A DNA stretch of 64,000 nucleotides from Actinomycetota bacterium (GCA_026392935.1 JAPLBE010000016.1:62001-126000); one strand, 5' to 3'. Shown: positions 35,966-46,404, numbered from the stretch's first letter. The notes: a model not told the origin generated them from the sequence alone. Numbers and translations are program-made.

Positions 35966-36113
35966 AAAAGATGTAGAAGTAGGGGTGGCCGGTTCGCTCA
36001 CAATGATCGTGCTTTTTTCCACGGTCGCAGTTCTATTGAGAAGCTTCTACAAGCGTTATACAAAACTACAAAACAACGGCGATGAGAATCGTGAGAACGA
36101 AGGCAGCAATTAA
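35961..36113 (+). CDS. Small single-pass membrane protein (50 aa)
   Basis: A short gene: TKDVEVGVAGSLTMIVL leads into one hydrophobic helix (about residues 8-26), then a basic stretch (RSFYKRYTKL) and an Asn/Glu-rich tail. It starts at an ATG 15 nt from the DUF4307 start and overlaps the SURF1 start by 32 nt. Similar tiny membrane ORFs occur beside mca/DUF4307 in other actinobacteria, as I remember. GGGAG at 35947-35951 gives a reasonable ribosome site. The function is unknown. Confidence 0.6.
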   Translation: MTKDVEVGVAGSLTMIVLFSTVAVLLRSFYKRYTKLQNNGDENRENEGSN

Positions 36114-36801
36114 GAAGTTACTACAAGGGCTCCTTGTTCTTGTAATTGTTTCATCATTTATTGGTCTTGGGCTATGGCAGTTAGATCGTGCTCAAGAAAT
36201 GCGTAACCCAGTGAAAATCACGGTAGATAAGAAACTCTATGAACTGACATCACTTGCGGAATCAACTGAAATAATTCCAGCGGCAAGTATTGGGAAAAAA
36301 GTTAATGTCAAAGGAAATTACATTGCCAATTACAAAGCTCCCAACCAAATAGATGGCGGCAAGAATGTATCTGATTGGGAAGTAGCACTTTTACAAACAG
36401 AAACAAATCCTGATACCGCGATTCTGGTTGTCCGCGGACTATGGAAAGATCGAATGGTTGAACCACGGGTTGCAATGTCGAACTCAGTTGAAATCATAGG
36501 AACTCTCATGCCGCGTCAATTTGATGATCGCGCAGAGAACACACCCCAGCAACTTTCACGTTTAGATAGCAGCGTGCTCGTGAGTTCGGTAGATGCACAG
36601 CTCTACGACGGTTTTGTGATTGCGACATCTGAGAAAATTAGGGAAGGTGCAATCGAGCGAACCCGCATTTCCCCGCCAAAACTGACATCGGGTGTTCCGG
36701 GCTATTACTGGCAGCACATTTCATACGTCGTTGTGTGGTGGTTTATGGCAGGACTGGTCATGTGGATGCCCTTTTATAGGCGACGAGAGAATGAGATTTA
36801 G
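36082..36801 (+). CDS. SURF1 family cytochrome oxidase assembly protein
   Basis: Membrane protein assisting haem-a insertion into cytochrome c oxidase. It has two membrane segments, near residues 12-30 (ending LGLWQLDRA, the SURF1 signature) and near the C-terminus. The intervening periplasmic domain includes the GKNVSDWEVALLQ and VVRGLWKD strands. Length 239 is normal. The ATG lies inside the preceding small membrane gene; the true start could be a little different. No oxidase genes are in the window. Confidence 0.88.
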   Translation: MRIVRTKAAIKKLLQGLLVLVIVSSFIGLGLWQLDRAQEMRNPVKITVDKKLYELTSLAESTEIIPAASIGKKVNVKGNYIANYKAPNQIDGGKNVSDWEVALLQTETNPDTAILVVRGLWKDRMVEPRVAMSNSVEIIGTLMPRQFDDRAENTPQQLSRLDSSVLVSSVDAQLYDGFVIATSEKIREGAIERTRISPPKLTSGVPGYYWQHISYVVVWWFMAGLVMWMPFYRRRENEI

Positions 36802-36824
36802 CAAATAAGTTATAGAGTTCTGCC

Positions 36825-37139
36825 ATGACTCAAAGTCCTACAAATGCAGCGCTGACACGTTTTCGATTACTTGCCGTGCTATGCGGCGTGAACTTGCTCT
36901 TGCTGATCTTTGGATACATGCCAGCCAAGTATGCCTTTGACGCCATCGAAAGCAATAAGTGGCTGATATTCATCCCTATTGCGCACGGGTATCTATATAT
37001 TGTTTACATCTTGACTGTCCTACAAATCGGTGTGCAGCGGAAAATGACTTTTATAGCGATTCTCGCTCTGATTGCCGCCGGAACAATTCCGTTCGCATCA
37101 TTTGTTGCAGAGCGAAAAGTTGTTAAGAAGTACGCGTAA
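36825..37139 (+). CDS. DUF3817 integral membrane protein
   Basis: A 104-residue protein with three hydrophobic segments, the motif HGYLYIVYILTVLQIG and the terminal ASFVAERK(V) of the DUF3817 family, which often sits near cytochrome-assembly genes. The function is unknown. It follows SURF1 after 23 nt. Confidence 0.88.
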   Translation: MTQSPTNAALTRFRLLAVLCGVNLLLLIFGYMPAKYAFDAIESNKWLIFIPIAHGYLYIVYILTVLQIGVQRKMTFIAILALIAAGTIPFASFVAERKVVKKYA

Positions 37140-37323
37140 ATAAGTCAGACTCCTGAGCGTGCAGGGCTCGTCCTATACCCCCGCCCAGGGGCCTAATCGC
37201 CGTGACGTAAACGTTGGATTACATCTCTCCCATTAATGGCGTGTCGCACTAATAGTCCAAATTTTTCGTTCTATCTTTTACGAGTCAGAAGCACCACCCC
37301 CTAGTACAACTAAAGAGAATGGT
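37140..37323 (+). other. 184-nt gap upstream of phoH
   Basis: There is no credible ORF or tRNA. The stretch is locally GC-rich (CCCCCGCCCAGGGG near 37178-37191), then AT-rich. The PhoH gene starts with TTG just beyond, so a promoter and leader are probably here, but I see no convincing single site. Confidence 0.3.
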
Positions 37324-38679
37324 TTGGCATTGGCTACTTCAAAGTCAGCAGCTAGCAAGTCAGCAACTAGCAGGAAGAGCAATTCTGCCCGTAAGACCTA
37401 TGTTTTAGATACATCAGTGCTCTTGGCGGATCCCGGTGCTTTATCAAAATTTGAAGAACACGAAGTCATCATTCCCATCGCTGTTATCGGCGAATTAGAA
37501 ACTAAACGCGATCATCCTGAACTCGGATACTTTGCACGAGCAGCCCTTCGCGCCCTGGATGATTTAAGAATCGAACACGGTCGACTTGATACACCACTTA
37601 CCGTGACTCCAGAAGGTGGAACCCTTTCAGTCGAACTCAATCACACTGACCTGAGCACCCTGCCACATGGATTCCTGCGCGACGGGACCAATGATTCTCG
37701 AATCTTGGCCATTGCAAAGAACCTCATGTCAGATGGAAAAAATGTTGTGCTGGTGACAAAAGACCTACCGCTTCGCGTGAAAGCATCATCTGTAGGTGTT
37801 GAGGCGCAGGAATACCTGGCTGAACTCGTCTCCAATAGCGGATGGACCGGTATCGAAGAGCTTTCTGTTGGCCACAACATCATCGATGAACTTTATTCAT
37901 CAGATCGAGCCGATCATGAAGCGGCACACTCTTTGCCGGTTCACACCGGAATCGTTCTGCACTCTGAAAAAGGAAGTGCACTTGCGCGAATTACCGAGAG
38001 CAAACAACTTCAGTTAGTTCGTGGAGATCGTCAAGCTTTTGGTCTACATGGGCGCAGCGCCGAACAGAGAATTGCGCTAGATCTATTGCTCGATGAATCA
38101 ATCGGAATCGTCTCTCTTGGCGGTCGCGCAGGAACAGGAAAGTCTGCCCTCGCACTCTGCGCTGGCCTCGAAGCCGTCATGGAGAAAAGACTCCATAAAA
38201 AAGTAATCATCTTCCGCCCTCTCTATCCCGTCGGGGGGCAAGAGCTCGGGTACCTGCCGGGCAGTGAAGGCGAAAAGATGTCGCCATGGGCCCAGGCTGT
38301 CTTTGATACTTTGGGTGCTTTGGTCAGCCAGGCTGTCATTGATGAAATCATTGACCGTGGACTTATTGAAGTCCTGCCCCTTACTCATATTCGAGGTCGT
38401 TCCCTTCATGACTCATTTGTCATAGTCGATGAAGCCCAGTCGCTAGAACGCGGTGTTCTGCTGACCGTTCTCTCGCGAATCGGCCAATCCTCCCGAGTTG
38501 TTCTGACTCACGATGTAGCCCAGCGAGATAACTTGCGGGTTGGTCGCCATGATGGAGTCGTAGCGGTCGTTGAGACCCTCAAAGGTCACCCACTCTTTGC
38601 CCATGTGACCCTGACACGATCAGAGCGCTCGCCAATCGCCGCTCTCGTCACCGAGATGCTCGAAGGGCCCGCACAGTAA
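37324..38679 (+). CDS. PIN domain plus PhoH-type ATPase
   Basis: A 451-residue PhoH2/YlaK-like protein. A Ser/Lys-rich N-terminus precedes the PIN-domain RNase: [13 protein letters not shown] near residue 24, with later acidic residues in DGTNDSRIL and [10 protein letters not shown]. The C-terminal PhoH P-loop helicase has [24 protein letters not shown] and [10 protein letters not shown]. Such proteins unwind and cleave RNA. It starts with TTG; there is no in-frame ATG near. In actinobacteria this gene is often followed by a transglycosylase gene, as here. Confidence 0.93.
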   Translation: MALATSKSAASKSATSRKSNSARKTYVLDTSVLLADPGALSKFEEHEVIIPIAVIGELETKRDHPELGYFARAALRALDDLRIEHGRLDTPLTVTPEGGTLSVELNHTDLSTLPHGFLRDGTNDSRILAIAKNLMSDGKNVVLVTKDLPLRVKASSVGVEAQEYLAELVSNSGWTGIEELSVGHNIIDELYSSDRADHEAAHSLPVHTGIVLHSEKGSALARITESKQLQLVRGDRQAFGLHGRSAEQRIALDLLLDESIGIVSLGGRAGTGKSALALCAGLEAVMEKRLHKKVIIFRPLYPVGGQELGYLPGSEGEKMSPWAQAVFDTLGALVSQAVIDEIIDRGLIEVLPLTHIRGRSLHDSFVIVDEAQSLERGVLLTVLSRIGQSSRVVLTHDVAQRDNLRVGRHDGVVAVVETLKGHPLFAHVTLTRSERSPIAALVTEMLEGPAQ

Positions 38680-38798
38680 GCACCTTGTATTCCCTTGGTG
38701 AGGCCCTATTTAAATCTCACAGTAACAAATAGGACATTTTAGACATCTCCCTTTCTGACCTGCGGTTTTACCTATCCACAGGGAGCCACTTTCCTGAG

Positions 38799-38830
38799 AA
38801 TTTGCGAGCCACGCGGTCCAAAATTTGCGA
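38799..38830. promoter_or_regulatory. Two direct repeats upstream of the transglycosylase gene
   Basis: AATTTGCGA occurs at 38799-38807 and 38822-38830, 23 bp apart (about two helical turns). ACAGGG (38778-38783) and CCCTGT (38837-38842) bracket them as an inverted pair. This fits binding of a cell-wall response regulator; it is inferred from position only. Confidence 0.45.
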
Positions 38831-38877
38831 CACACCCCCTGTATTGAAACCCTTGGGCCATTCCCCCCCAGGTCACT

Positions 38878-38892
38878 ACCTCCTTTGGAGGT
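38878..38892 (+). promoter_or_regulatory. Hairpin that masks a ribosome binding site
   Basis: ACCTCC (38878-38883), loop TTT, GGAGGT (38887-38892). The 3' arm is a near-perfect Shine-Dalgarno for the ATG at 38902, so the hairpin would hide it. A second site, AAAGGAG at 38911-38917, precedes ATG 38923. Confidence 0.55.
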
Positions 38893-38901
38893 GATGGCGC
38901 C

Positions 38902-39546
38902 ATGCAGAAGAAAGGAGTCGCCATGATGTCAAAGGTAAAAACCTTCGCCAGAGCAATCGGCGAATTCTTTACTGCCCTTGGGCAAGTCAAACTCTCACGC
39001 CGTAGCGCACCTGCTCTCTGGACAGTGATCGCCGCGATGATCTTTCTTGGTACAGCCCAGCCAACGGCGTACGGTCTTGAATTCCCGATGACCACGCGCC
39101 TTGAGCTACCTAATTCCGCAAACCTGACTAGTACGAACTTAACTATTAAAAGTGGAATGCCAAAGGTTTACCTATCCAGCCAGTTATCTGAAATGGCCAT
39201 CGTTGCCGACATCAGCCGCCAAGTTGAAATGGCTCGCACTGTATCGGGCGCTAAAAAGGTAGCTAAGGGGCTTATGAAGTCTCAGTATTCATGGGGCGAA
39301 CGCCAGTTCGAATGCCTCAATAGTCTTTGGAAAAAAGAAAGTCACTGGAATTACAGGGCTCACAACTATCGCTCTGGTGCCCACGGAATTCCTCAATCGC
39401 TGCCTGCATCGAAGATGGAAGTTATTTCAGATGACTGGCGTACCAACCCAGTGACTCAAATCCGTTGGGGACTTCATTACATAGACCTTCGCTATGACAC
39501 ACCCTGCCGCGCATGGTCAAAATTCCAGCGCAGCCGTTACTACTAA
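38902..39546 (+). CDS. Exported lytic-transglycosylase-like protein
   Basis: A 214-residue cell-wall hydrolase candidate. A basic N-terminus leads to one hydrophobic segment (about residues 38-58, ending AYG-LEFP), probably a signal peptide or anchor. The C-terminal 75 residues resemble the SLT/goose-lysozyme-like fold of actinobacterial transglycosylases: FECLNSLWKKESHWNYRAHN (with the catalytic Glu in KKESHW), GAHGIPQSLPASKM and IRWGLHYIDLRYDTPCRAW. Two start codons are plausible, 38902 and 38923, each with its own ribosome site. Regulated by the repeat elements upstream, perhaps. Confidence 0.85.
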   Translation: MQKKGVAMMSKVKTFARAIGEFFTALGQVKLSRRSAPALWTVIAAMIFLGTAQPTAYGLEFPMTTRLELPNSANLTSTNLTIKSGMPKVYLSSQLSEMAIVADISRQVEMARTVSGAKKVAKGLMKSQYSWGERQFECLNSLWKKESHWNYRAHNYRSGAHGIPQSLPASKMEVISDDWRTNPVTQIRWGLHYIDLRYDTPCRAWSKFQRSRYY

Positions 39547-39573
39547 AAACCTTTAGTTTTCGAAGGACCGAGC

Positions 39574-41232
39574 TTAATTTTCTGGCTTGGAACCAATTGT
39601 TAATGGCCTCATTGTTTCGGCAAAGAAATCATTTCCTTTGTCATCGACAACAATGAATGCTGGGAAATCAACAACATCAATTTTCCAGACTGCTTCCATT
39701 CCTAGATCTTCGAAATCGAGAACTTCAACTTTCTTGATGCAATCCTGAGCTAGGCGAGCTGCTGGTCCACCGATAGATCCAAGATAAAAACCACCATGCT
39801 TGGCGCAAGCATCGGTGACAGCCTTTGAGCGATTTCCTTTTGCTAACATCACAAAAGACCCACCATTGGCTTGGAAATAATCAACGTAGGAATCCATACG
39901 TCCGGCAGTTGTTGGTCCAAATGAACCAGATGCCATTCCGGTCGGAGTCTTTGCAGGACCTGCATAATAGACCGCGTAATTCTTTAAGTAATCTGGCATC
40001 GGTTTTCCAGCATCGAGCATCTCCTTGATGCGTGCGTGGGCAATATCGCGAGCAACCACGATGGTTCCGGTCAGCGATACACGAGTCTTTACTGGGTGCT
40101 TTGAAAGTTCTGCGCGAATTGCATCCATAGGTTGATTGAGATCAATTGCAACAACATTGTCGTTCAGATGTTCATCAGTGGTTTCTGGCAAGAAATGTGC
40201 TGGTTCTGTCTCTAGTTGCTCAATAAAGATTCCATCTTTTGTGATTTTCGCTTTTGCTTGGCGATCAGCAGAACATGAGACCGCGATAGCAATTGGCAGA
40301 GATGCTCCATGGCGAGGCAAGCGAACTACGCGCACATCGTGGCAGAAGTACTTACCGCCAAACTGTGCGCCAATGCCTAACTTTTGGGTCAGTTTAAATA
40401 CTTCTTCTTCCAGTGCCAGGTCGCGGAAACCATGTCCAGTAGCTGCATCACCTGATGTAGGCAGACCATCTAAGTAGTGAGTGCTCGCAAGCTTTGAAGT
40501 TTTTACAGTGTGCTCTGCGCTAGTTCCGCCAATCACAATAGCCAAGTGATACGGAGGACATGCTGCGGTTCCGATGGAACGTAGCTTCTCATCAAGCCAA
40601 TTCATAAATGAGGCTGGATTAAGTACTGCCTTTGTCTCTTGGTAGAGGAATGACTTGTTTGCACTGCCGCCACCTTTAGCGATAAACATGAAGTTGTATT
40701 CATCTTGATGGTCGCTATCGGCATAAATCTCAATTTGCGCAGGCAAGTTATTGCCGGTGTTCTTCTCTTCCCATGTTGTTACAGGAGCCATCTGTGAATA
40801 TCGAAGGTTTAACTTTGTATACGCGTCATAGACGCCTTGAGACAGTGCAACTTCATCTTTTGAGGAGGTGAGAACGTACTGCCCTTTCTTTCCCATAATC
40901 AGAGCCGTGCCAGTGTCCTGACACATAGGAAGAACTCCACCAGCGGCGATATTGGCATTCTTGAGAAGGTCGAGGGCAACAAAGCGATCGTTTGCTGAGC
41001 TTTCTGGATCTGTAAGAATTTTGGCTAATTGTTCTAGGTGCTCGCTACGAAGATAATGCGAAATATCGTGAATCGCAGTTTCGGTAAGTAAGGTCAATGC
41101 TTCAGCTGAAACCTGTAGGAATTCTTTATCACCCAGTTTTACAACACTGACGCCTTCTTTGCTTATCAGGCGGTACTTAGTTGTATCCGGGCCAAGCGGA
41201 AGGAGATCTGAATATGTAAATTGTGGAGACAT
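39574..41232 (-). CDS. fumA: Fumarate hydratase, class I (iron-sulphur)
   Basis: Interconverts fumarate and malate in the TCA cycle. The 552-residue protein has the N-terminal alpha module, including [20 protein letters not shown] with a cluster Cys, a second ligand in [18 protein letters not shown], and a third in VSCSADRQ. The C-terminal beta module has [15 protein letters not shown]. It is oxygen-sensitive in other organisms, unlike class II fumarases, which many actinobacteria carry. The ATG overlaps the xseB stop by one base. Confidence 0.95.
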   Translation of the reverse strand: MSPQFTYSDLLPLGPDTTKYRLISKEGVSVVKLGDKEFLQVSAEALTLLTETAIHDISHYLRSEHLEQLAKILTDPESSANDRFVALDLLKNANIAAGGVLPMCQDTGTALIMGKKGQYVLTSSKDEVALSQGVYDAYTKLNLRYSQMAPVTTWEEKNTGNNLPAQIEIYADSDHQDEYNFMFIAKGGGSANKSFLYQETKAVLNPASFMNWLDEKLRSIGTAACPPYHLAIVIGGTSAEHTVKTSKLASTHYLDGLPTSGDAATGHGFRDLALEEEVFKLTQKLGIGAQFGGKYFCHDVRVVRLPRHGASLPIAIAVSCSADRQAKAKITKDGIFIEQLETEPAHFLPETTDEHLNDNVVAIDLNQPMDAIRAELSKHPVKTRVSLTGTIVVARDIAHARIKEMLDAGKPMPDYLKNYAVYYAGPAKTPTGMASGSFGPTTAGRMDSYVDYFQANGGSFVMLAKGNRSKAVTDACAKHGGFYLGSIGGPAARLAQDCIKKVEVLDFEDLGMEAVWKIDVVDFPAFIVVDDKGNDFFAETMRPLTIGSKPEN

Positions 41233-41456
41233 TATTCATCTCCAGATTTTGGAGTAGAAGTCTTTGCTGCATCTAACTTCTTCTTCGCACCATCTAGCCA
41301 TTCCTGGCAAATCTTTGCAAGCTCTTCTCCGCGCTCCCACAACTTGAGGGATTCTTCAAGAGTGGCACTGCCATCTTCAAGAGATTCAACAATCTCGGCT
41401 AGTTCGTCGCGAGCCTCTTCGTAGCTGGGCTTTGCATCTTTAGCGGCCATGTGCAC
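41232..41456 (-). CDS. xseB: Exodeoxyribonuclease VII small subunit
   Basis: A 74-residue helical protein with the XseB pattern [37 protein letters not shown] (two antiparallel helices). It partners XseA to degrade single-stranded DNA. It lies 28 nt after xseA and touches fumA. Confidence 0.93.
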   Translation of the reverse strand: MHMAAKDAKPSYEEARDELAEIVESLEDGSATLEESLKLWERGEELAKICQEWLDGAKKKLDAAKTSTPKSGDE

Positions 41457-41484
41457 AATCTACTCTCGATTTACCAAACTTGAT

Positions 41485-42690
41485 TTACAAGACTTGATTA
41501 ACTGTGGCGCTGGTCTCGCCCTTAGCGACGCGGATTCGTAAGCGAGTACCGCTCTTCACCTTTGCGGCATCGCGCACAATTGCACCATCTTCTAACTGCA
41601 CCACTGCATAGCCGCGGTCCATAGTCGATTGTGGCGAGAGCGAACGCAGGTGTGCTTTTACGCCCTTTAGCTCCTTCTTCTCAATCTCAAGAATTGATGC
41701 AAAACTGCGAATCGAACGATCGCGCCATGCTTTGATTTCATCGCGTCGCGTTGAAACCATGACTGATGGATCTTTCATCACTGGTCGATTGCGCAACTGC
41801 GCAATCTGATTTAACTCAAAGTCGATTGTCGAAACTAGCCGGCGGTACATGCGATCACGAATTTTTTCGATATCGCTGATCTCTTGAGCAATATCTGGCA
41901 CCACACGCTTTGCGGCATCTGTGGGCGTTGATGCTCGGTAATCAGCAACATAATCTAGAAGTGGTGCATCTTTTTCATGGCCAATTGCGCTCACGATTGG
42001 CGTTGTGCATTGTGCCGCTAAACGTACAAGTGATTCATCGCTAAAGGGCAGGAGATCTTCAAATGAACCTCCGCCTCGAGTAATGATGATGACATCTACT
42101 TCAGTATCGGCTTCTAATTCAGCAAGAGCCTGCGAAACCTCAACAACGGCTGCAGCGCCTTGAACAGTTACTTCACGAATTTCAAACTGCACTGCAGGCC
42201 AACGCCTACGAGCATTTTCTACAACATCTTTCATAGCATCGGTATTGCGGCCGCAAATCAATCCAACTTTTCGTGGCAAGCGAGGTAGTGCAACTTTACG
42301 GTCTGCACTAAATAACCCTTCAGCAGCCAACTTCTCCTTGAGCGCTTCTAGCCGTGCAAGAAGCTCGCCGACTCCAACTTGGCGGATTTCTTTTGCAGAC
42401 ATTGTGAGAGAACCATTTTTGGTAAACCATGATGGTTTTGCATAGATAACCACGCGTGCATTTGCAGGTAGTGGTTGTACCGACGCCAATACAGTTTTGT
42501 AACACATCACCGAGATGCTCATATCGGCGCTGGTATCTCGAAGGCGCATGAAAGCCATGCCACCACTTCGTTCGTTCAGTTCTGAGATTTCGCCTTCAAT
42601 CCAGATTGGGCCTAAACGATCAACATATTCTTTGATTGCTTCAGAGACCACACGCACTGGCGCAGGGGATTCACTTGAAGTTTCGAACAT
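41485..42690 (-). CDS. xseA: Exodeoxyribonuclease VII large subunit
   Basis: Single-strand exonuclease subunit of 401 residues. An N-terminal OB fold ([24 protein letters not shown]) is followed by the catalytic domain with [38 protein letters not shown] and [26 protein letters not shown]-terminal coiled coil and beta tail ([11 protein letters not shown]) complete it. Divergent from ispH with about 26 nt between starts. Confidence 0.95.
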   Translation of the reverse strand: MFETSSESPAPVRVVSEAIKEYVDRLGPIWIEGEISELNERSGGMAFMRLRDTSADMSISVMCYKTVLASVQPLPANARVVIYAKPSWFTKNGSLTMSAKEIRQVGVGELLARLEALKEKLAAEGLFSADRKVALPRLPRKVGLICGRNTDAMKDVVENARRRWPAVQFEIREVTVQGAAAVVEVSQALAELEADTEVDVIIITRGGGSFEDLLPFSDESLVRLAAQCTTPIVSAIGHEKDAPLLDYVADYRASTPTDAAKRVVPDIAQEISDIEKIRDRMYRRLVSTIDFELNQIAQLRNRPVMKDPSVMVSTRRDEIKAWRDRSIRSFASILEIEKKELKGVKAHLRSLSPQSTMDRGYAVVQLEDGAIVRDAAKVKSGTRLRIRVAKGETSATVNQVL

Positions 42691-42716
42691 GGGAAGAGCC
42701 TATTAGACTGCCGCTT

Positions 42717-43664
42717 ATGAGCAAGAGAGTTTTACTGGCTGCGCCACGTGGATATTGCGCCGGAGTGGACCGAGCTGTGATTGCCGTTGAAAAATCTCTT
42801 GAACTTTATGGCGCACCGATTTACGTCCGCAAAGAGATTGTCCACAACAAGCATGTTGTTTCAACACTTGAACAACGAGGCGTGATTTTTGTTAACGAGA
42901 CCGATGAAGTTCCAGAAGGCGCAACTGTTGTTTTCTCAGCTCACGGTGTATCACCTGCAGTTCATGCTGAGGCTGCCTCACGAAACTTAAAGACTATTGA
43001 TGCAACCTGTCCGCTTGTTACTAAGGTGCATAACGAAGTAAAGCGTTTTGCTGATGATGAAACTGAGATTCTTTTGATTGGTCACAATGGGCACGAAGAA
43101 GTAGAAGGAACAGCTGGAGAAGCTCCAGGAAAAGTTCGCATAGTTGATGGGCTCGATGAAGCTCGTACCGTTGTTCCAACTCCAGGTAAGAAATTAGTTT
43201 GGCTGACTCAGACCACTCTCTCGGTCGATGAAACTATGCAATCAGTTGCAATCCTTAAAGATCGATTCCCAGAAATTGCTAATCCACCATCTGATGACAT
43301 TTGCTATGCAACACAAAATCGCCAAGAGGCAATTAAGGCAATTGCTCCTCAAGCAGATTTAGTGATAGTTGTTGGATCAACAAACTCGTCTAACTCAGTT
43401 CGACTTGTAGAAGTTGCACTTGAGTACGGTGCTAAAGCTGCTTATCTTGTGGATTATGCAGCTGAGGTAAAAGAGGAGTGGTTAGAGAAGGCAGAGATTA
43501 TCGGCGTGACAAGCGGTGCATCGGTTCCAGAAATTCTCGTAACAGATTTGCTCAACTTTTTGGATATGCACGGTTACAACGATGTGCAAGAGATTAAGGC
43601 AACTGAAGAATCACTTCTCTTTGCGCTACCAAAAGAGCTTCGCAAAGAACTCAATAAAAGGTAG
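42717..43664 (+). CDS. ispH: 4-hydroxy-3-methylbut-2-enyl diphosphate reductase
   Basis: Last enzyme of the MEP isoprenoid pathway, with an iron-sulphur cluster. Three conserved cysteines: [12 protein letters not shown] near the N-terminus, [13 protein letters not shown], and [29 protein letters not shown] and VTSGASVPE are also visible. The open frame extends back to 42636, but ATG 42717 fits the family start and leaves 315 residues. The first 81 nt of the long frame lie inside xseA's start region. Confidence 0.96.
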   Translation: MSKRVLLAAPRGYCAGVDRAVIAVEKSLELYGAPIYVRKEIVHNKHVVSTLEQRGVIFVNETDEVPEGATVVFSAHGVSPAVHAEAASRNLKTIDATCPLVTKVHNEVKRFADDETEILLIGHNGHEEVEGTAGEAPGKVRIVDGLDEARTVVPTPGKKLVWLTQTTLSVDETMQSVAILKDRFPEIANPPSDDICYATQNRQEAIKAIAPQADLVIVVGSTNSSNSVRLVEVALEYGAKAAYLVDYAAEVKEEWLEKAEIIGVTSGASVPEILVTDLLNFLDMHGYNDVQEIKATEESLLFALPKELRKELNKR

Positions 43665-43667
43665 TTA

Positions 43668-44087
43668 CTAGCTCTCTACTGATCGCTTTGATGGACGGCT
43701 CTTCGCCTTCTCATTAAGAAACATAAACCAGGCATAGAGCGCGCTGACCAGCAAGAACGGTGCAACGCTTGCAAGTGAAGCAATGAAATCAACACCAACT
43801 CTTGTAGGGCGAAGACCATCGTTAAGAATTGTGATGAGAAGTGCTGTAGATGCATAAGCAATAGGTGGAGTGACTGCTGCAACATAGCGAGTGCCAGTTC
43901 TGCCATAACGGACGCCGCCAAAGGTAACTAAGGCAATAATGATTCCAGAGATGACTCCGGCACCTGAGCGAATCCAGATTTCAAGTGATGCGATGATAAA
44001 GATAAAGAGAGATTGAAGAACAATCACTCCCTGCTTCTTGAGGCCAGGACCAGGGATGGTGGGCTTCTTGATTGTTCTCGTGTTCAT
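43668..44087 (-). CDS. DUF6542-like small membrane protein
   Basis: A 139-residue protein with three to four hydrophobic segments after a basic, proline-rich N-terminus (KPTIPGPGLKKQGV). The VTFGGVRYGRTGTRYVAAVTPP motif and the ispH/xseA neighbourhood match the actinobacterial DUF6542 family. The function is unknown. It follows rmuC with a 4-nt gap on the same strand. Confidence 0.8.
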   Translation of the reverse strand: MNTRTIKKPTIPGPGLKKQGVIVLQSLFIFIIASLEIWIRSGAGVISGIIIALVTFGGVRYGRTGTRYVAAVTPPIAYASTALLITILNDGLRPTRVGVDFIASLASVAPFLLVSALYAWFMFLNEKAKSRPSKRSVES

Positions 44088-44091
44088 TCTT

Positions 44092-45279
44092 CTATTCCTC
44101 TACTACTTCTACGTCAATGAAATCATCTGGTCCATCGAGTTCTGCGTTCTGCAATTCTCGTACCTTTGCAGGTGATTCTGGATATTCGATTGCGAGCTTA
44201 TCTTTATCTCCAGCAACTCCAAGTTTATTGATTCGTCGAGCCGGTGCAAGAACTGTTTTTTCGGCAGTGGGAATCAGATCTTCGTAAGCCTTAGATGTTG
44301 AGTTGATTGCCTTACCGACAGCAACAATTTTCGAGTGCAGCAAAGTGATGTTCTTTAAGAATGTCGCTGCCACTTTAGTGATGTCATCTGCATTTTCTGC
44401 AAGTTTATTTCGAGTAAAGATATGCCCCACGGTGCGCAATAAGGCCATCATGGAAGTAGGGGTTGCAAGCGTGACGCCAACTTTAAATGCTTTTTCAAGT
44501 AGGAGCGGATCAAGTCGAAGTGATTCTGCGAGAAGGGTTTCGAAGGGAAGGAAGAGCACTACAAAATCTGGCGAGTTTTGGGACTTGTGGTAACCGCGCT
44601 TGGAGAGAGCATCTACATGCTTGAGCAAATCTTTTGTGTGCTGCAGCAAGAGTTCGTCACGCTCTGCTTGGTTATCGGTACCGAAAGCTTCAAGGAATCT
44701 ATCGAATGGAAACTTGGAATCGATAAACAACTTAGAGCCACCTGGCATTGCAACTGTGATATCTGGAATACCAGAAGAGTCAGCATCGGTTGTAGAGCGC
44801 TGGGCTACATACTCGTGGTCTTCTCGTAAACCAGCTTGTTCAAGCAACAGTTCGAGTTGGGCTTCTCCAAATTTTCCACGAGTCTGCGAATTAGAGAGTG
44901 CGCCAGCAATTTTCTTCGTCTCATCAAAGAAGGTGGTAGATGCTTTACGCATCTCATCGATTGTGCCGATGAGTTGAGTTTCAGAGGCGACTCTCTTCTC
45001 TGCAGCATCCTGTGCTTGTGCGCGCATGCGTTCGACAGTCGTTTTCATCTCTTCCATCTGCGTTGCAATCTTTGTTTCATTTTCATTCTTTGCTTCTGAC
45101 ATCTTTAAACGATCTTCAGAAGCTTTCAGCAGAACTTTTACATCGTTAAGTTCTTGCGAAATTCGCGACGAATCACCACCAACTGATGCAGATTTAATTC
45201 TGGCAATCCACATACCGAGGGCGAGGCCAATAAAAAGGCCAATAATCAGAGTTATTAAGGTCACGAGTGCGCTGGACAT
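44092..45279 (-). CDS. rmuC: DNA recombination protein RmuC
   Basis: A 395-residue RmuC-type protein that restricts DNA rearrangements at inverted repeats. An N-terminal membrane helix (about residues 4-27) leads into a long coiled coil (about 30-125), then the nuclease-like core with KIAGALSNSQTRGKFGEAQ and PDITVAMPGGSKLFIDSKFPFDRF. The C-terminus has ALLRTVGHIFTRNKLAENADDI and ends in an acidic tail. Divergent from ychF with about 51 nt between starts. Confidence 0.93.
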   Translation of the reverse strand: MSSALVTLITLIIGLFIGLALGMWIARIKSASVGGDSSRISQELNDVKVLLKASEDRLKMSEAKNENETKIATQMEEMKTTVERMRAQAQDAAEKRVASETQLIGTIDEMRKASTTFFDETKKIAGALSNSQTRGKFGEAQLELLLEQAGLREDHEYVAQRSTTDADSSGIPDITVAMPGGSKLFIDSKFPFDRFLEAFGTDNQAERDELLLQHTKDLLKHVDALSKRGYHKSQNSPDFVVLFLPFETLLAESLRLDPLLLEKAFKVGVTLATPTSMMALLRTVGHIFTRNKLAENADDITKVAATFLKNITLLHSKIVAVGKAINSTSKAYEDLIPTAEKTVLAPARRINKLGVAGDKDKLAIEYPESPAKVRELQNAELDGPDDFIDVEVVEE

Positions 45280-45330
45280 GGGGCAATCGTGGCAGGAGGC
45301 ACCGACAATCCCGCGTAGGCTGTCCTACTT

Positions 45331-46404
45331 ATGAGCCTCTCAATTGGAATCGTCGGACTCCCGAATGTGGGAAAGTCGACCCTATTTAATGCTCTAACTA
45401 AGAACAATGTCCTGGCTGCAAACTATCCCTTCGCCACCATCGAGCCCAATGTTGGCGTCGTAGGCGTACCTGACGAGCGGTTGGCCAAGCTGGCAACCAT
45501 CTTCGGCTCAGAGAAGTTACTGCCGGCGGCGCTCTCATTCGTAGATATTGCTGGCATCGTAAAGGGTGCTTCAGAAGGTGCTGGTCTTGGAAATAAGTTC
45601 CTGGCAAATATTCGTGAAACCGATGCAATCTGCCAAGTCATCCGTGTCTTCACAGATGGCGATGTCGTGCACGTTGATGGTCGCATCGATCCATCCAGTG
45701 ATATCGAAACGATTAATACGGAACTCGCGCTCGCTGATTTACAGACAATTGAAAAAGCTATTCCGCGTCTTGAAAAAGAGGCACGCGTTGCCAAAGAAAA
45801 GGCACCCGTTCTTGCTGCAGTAAAAGAGGCGAACGACTGGTTGCAATCAGGTAAGCCACTTTCGCAATCAAAAATTGATCGCACACTTTTACACGAACTT
45901 CATTTGCTGACAGCTAAACCATTCTTATATGTATTTAACGTTGATGCAGCAGAGCTTGCAGATGTTGATCTACGCACAAAGTTAGCAGCACTTGTTGCAC
46001 CTGCTGAGGCAATTTTCCTAGATGCAAAAACTGAAGCAGAACTTGCCGAACTCTCTGATGAAGACGCCCTCGAGTTACTGCAAGCAATCGGACTTACCGA
46101 ACCAGGTCTTGCAACACTTGCACGTGTTGGTTTCGACACTCTTGGTTTACAGACTTATTTAACTGCAGGTCCAAAAGAAACACGTGCTTGGACTATTCAT
46201 CAAGGCGATACAGCACCAATGGCAGCTGGCGTCATTCACACAGATTTCCAAAAAGGTTTCATTAAAGCTGAAATCGTTTCTTTTGCCGACTTGGTAGAAG
46301 CGGGCTCAATGGTCGAAGCGAAAGCTAAGGGCAAAGTCCGTATGGAAGGTAAGGAATACATCATGCAAGACGGAGACGTAGTGGAGTTCAGATTCAATGT
46401 CTAA
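45331..46404 (+). CDS. ychF: Redox-regulated ATPase YchF
   Basis: Obg-like P-loop ATPase that binds ribosomes and affects stress responses. It has GIVGLPNVGKSTLFNALT (G1, residues 5-22), the SFVDIAGIVKGASEGAGLG (G3) region and YVFNVDAAE at the G4 position, which explains the loss of GTP specificity. The TGS-like C-terminal domain is visible as GPKETRAWTIHQGDTAP. Length 357 is normal. Its 3' end overlaps the typA start by 8 nt. Confidence 0.96.
   Translation: MSLSIGIVGLPNVGKSTLFNALTKNNVLAANYPFATIEPNVGVVGVPDERLAKLATIFGSEKLLPAALSFVDIAGIVKGASEGAGLGNKFLANIRETDAICQVIRVFTDGDVVHVDGRIDPSSDIETINTELALADLQTIEKAIPRLEKEARVAKEKAPVLAAVKEANDWLQSGKPLSQSKIDRTLLHELHLLTAKPFLYVFNVDAAELADVDLRTKLAALVAPAEAIFLDAKTEAELAELSDEDALELLQAIGLTEPGLATLARVGFDTLGLQTYLTAGPKETRAWTIHQGDTAPMAAGVIHTDFQKGFIKAEIVSFADLVEAGSMVEAKAKGKVRMEGKEYIMQDGDVVEFRFNV

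Noticed and set aside
38680..38901. Possible cyclic-di-AMP (ydaO) riboswitch before the wall hydrolase
   Set aside because: Such switches precede wall hydrolases in actinobacteria, but the conserved sequence blocks are not seen here, only short repeats and a hairpin.
42636..42716. N-terminal extension of IspH
   Set aside because: The extra 27 codons lie over the xseA start region and are not needed; the conserved family start is at 42717.
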